A stretch of 64,000 nt of DNA, taken from contig JAHBZT010000002.1 of NCBI GenBank assembly GCA_019635315.1, positions 558,001 to 622,000 on the forward strand, given 5' to 3'. The translations under genes were made by a program, and so were the position numbers. Below the pieces are notes generated by a model. That model saw only the letters and a list, made by a program, of their open reading frames with translations. It was not told the DNA's origin and ran no database searches. Shown piece after piece: positions 63,993-64,000 of the stretch (the stretch's first letter is position 1; each line of letters begins with the position of its first letter). The DNA is from Rubrivivax sp. GTDB taxonomy: Bacteria > Pseudomonadota > Gammaproteobacteria > Burkholderiales > Burkholderiaceae_C.

Positions 63993-64000
63993 CGACCCCG

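Overview
The window looks like chromosomal DNA from a very GC-rich betaproteobacterium, most likely a Burkholderiales member of the Rubrivivax/Leptothrix/Methylibium type. The evidence is a phasin gene with paired PhaR-like operators, a CysI-type sulfite reductase, a PDH cluster whose E3 carries its own lipoyl domain, a full glycogen cluster, and a PEP-CTERM protein next to a PrsT-like TPR lipoprotein. The genus assignment is inference. There is no rRNA, no CRISPR array and no recognisable insertion sequence.

Layout. 1-5.3 kb: partial cysI, a patatin-like lipoprotein, phaP, and a tightly overlapped histone-deacetylase-like / hotdog thioesterase / nitroreductase operon. 5.3-12.4 kb: a minus-strand cation-homeostasis run of SDR, P-type Ca2+ ATPase, CaCA exchanger, CPA2 K+/H+ antiporter and a double UspA protein. 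12.5-18 kb: 2-hydroxyacid dehydrogenase, rmuC, an MFS transporter, a glutaredoxin-like protein and folD. 18.1-29.5 kb: a PAS histidine kinase and FixJ-like regulator divergent from aceE-aceF-lpdA, then a ToxR/CadC-like regulator. 29.5-41 kb: glycogen metabolism as two divergent operons, malQ-glgX-glgB-glgP on minus and glgC-glgA on plus.

41.7-52.2 kb: a compact integrated phage-like element of about 10.5 kb, inserted at the 3' end of tRNA-Ser(GGA). It is bounded by a 15-bp direct repeat (41680-41694 and 52199-52213), with candidate integrase arm sites inside both ends. It encodes a tyrosine integrase, an AlpA regulator, a RepA-like ATPase followed by an iteron-like repeat array, an HK97-type capsid protein, a P27-type small terminase, a tail-assembly-like protein, a proteasome-like protein, a stand-alone HEAGH metallopeptidase and a string of small overlapping ORFs. 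I find no portal, large terminase, maturation protease or lysis genes. It therefore looks like a capsid-encoding satellite or a reduced prophage, and it is the most interesting region of the window.

52.3-64 kb: prsT divergent from a VWA/PEP-CTERM protein that has a sigma-54 promoter, then a DUF2237 protein, an SPFH/NfeD pair, an Orn/Lys/Arg decarboxylase, fabI with a 37-bp tandem repeat of its own 3' end, and a rimP-nusA operon with a strong promoter and an intrinsic terminator in its leader.

Many adjacent genes overlap by 4 nt (ATGA/GTGA), which indicates translational coupling. Several starts lie 12-14 nt after the start of a -10-like hexamer, which suggests leaderless transcripts.
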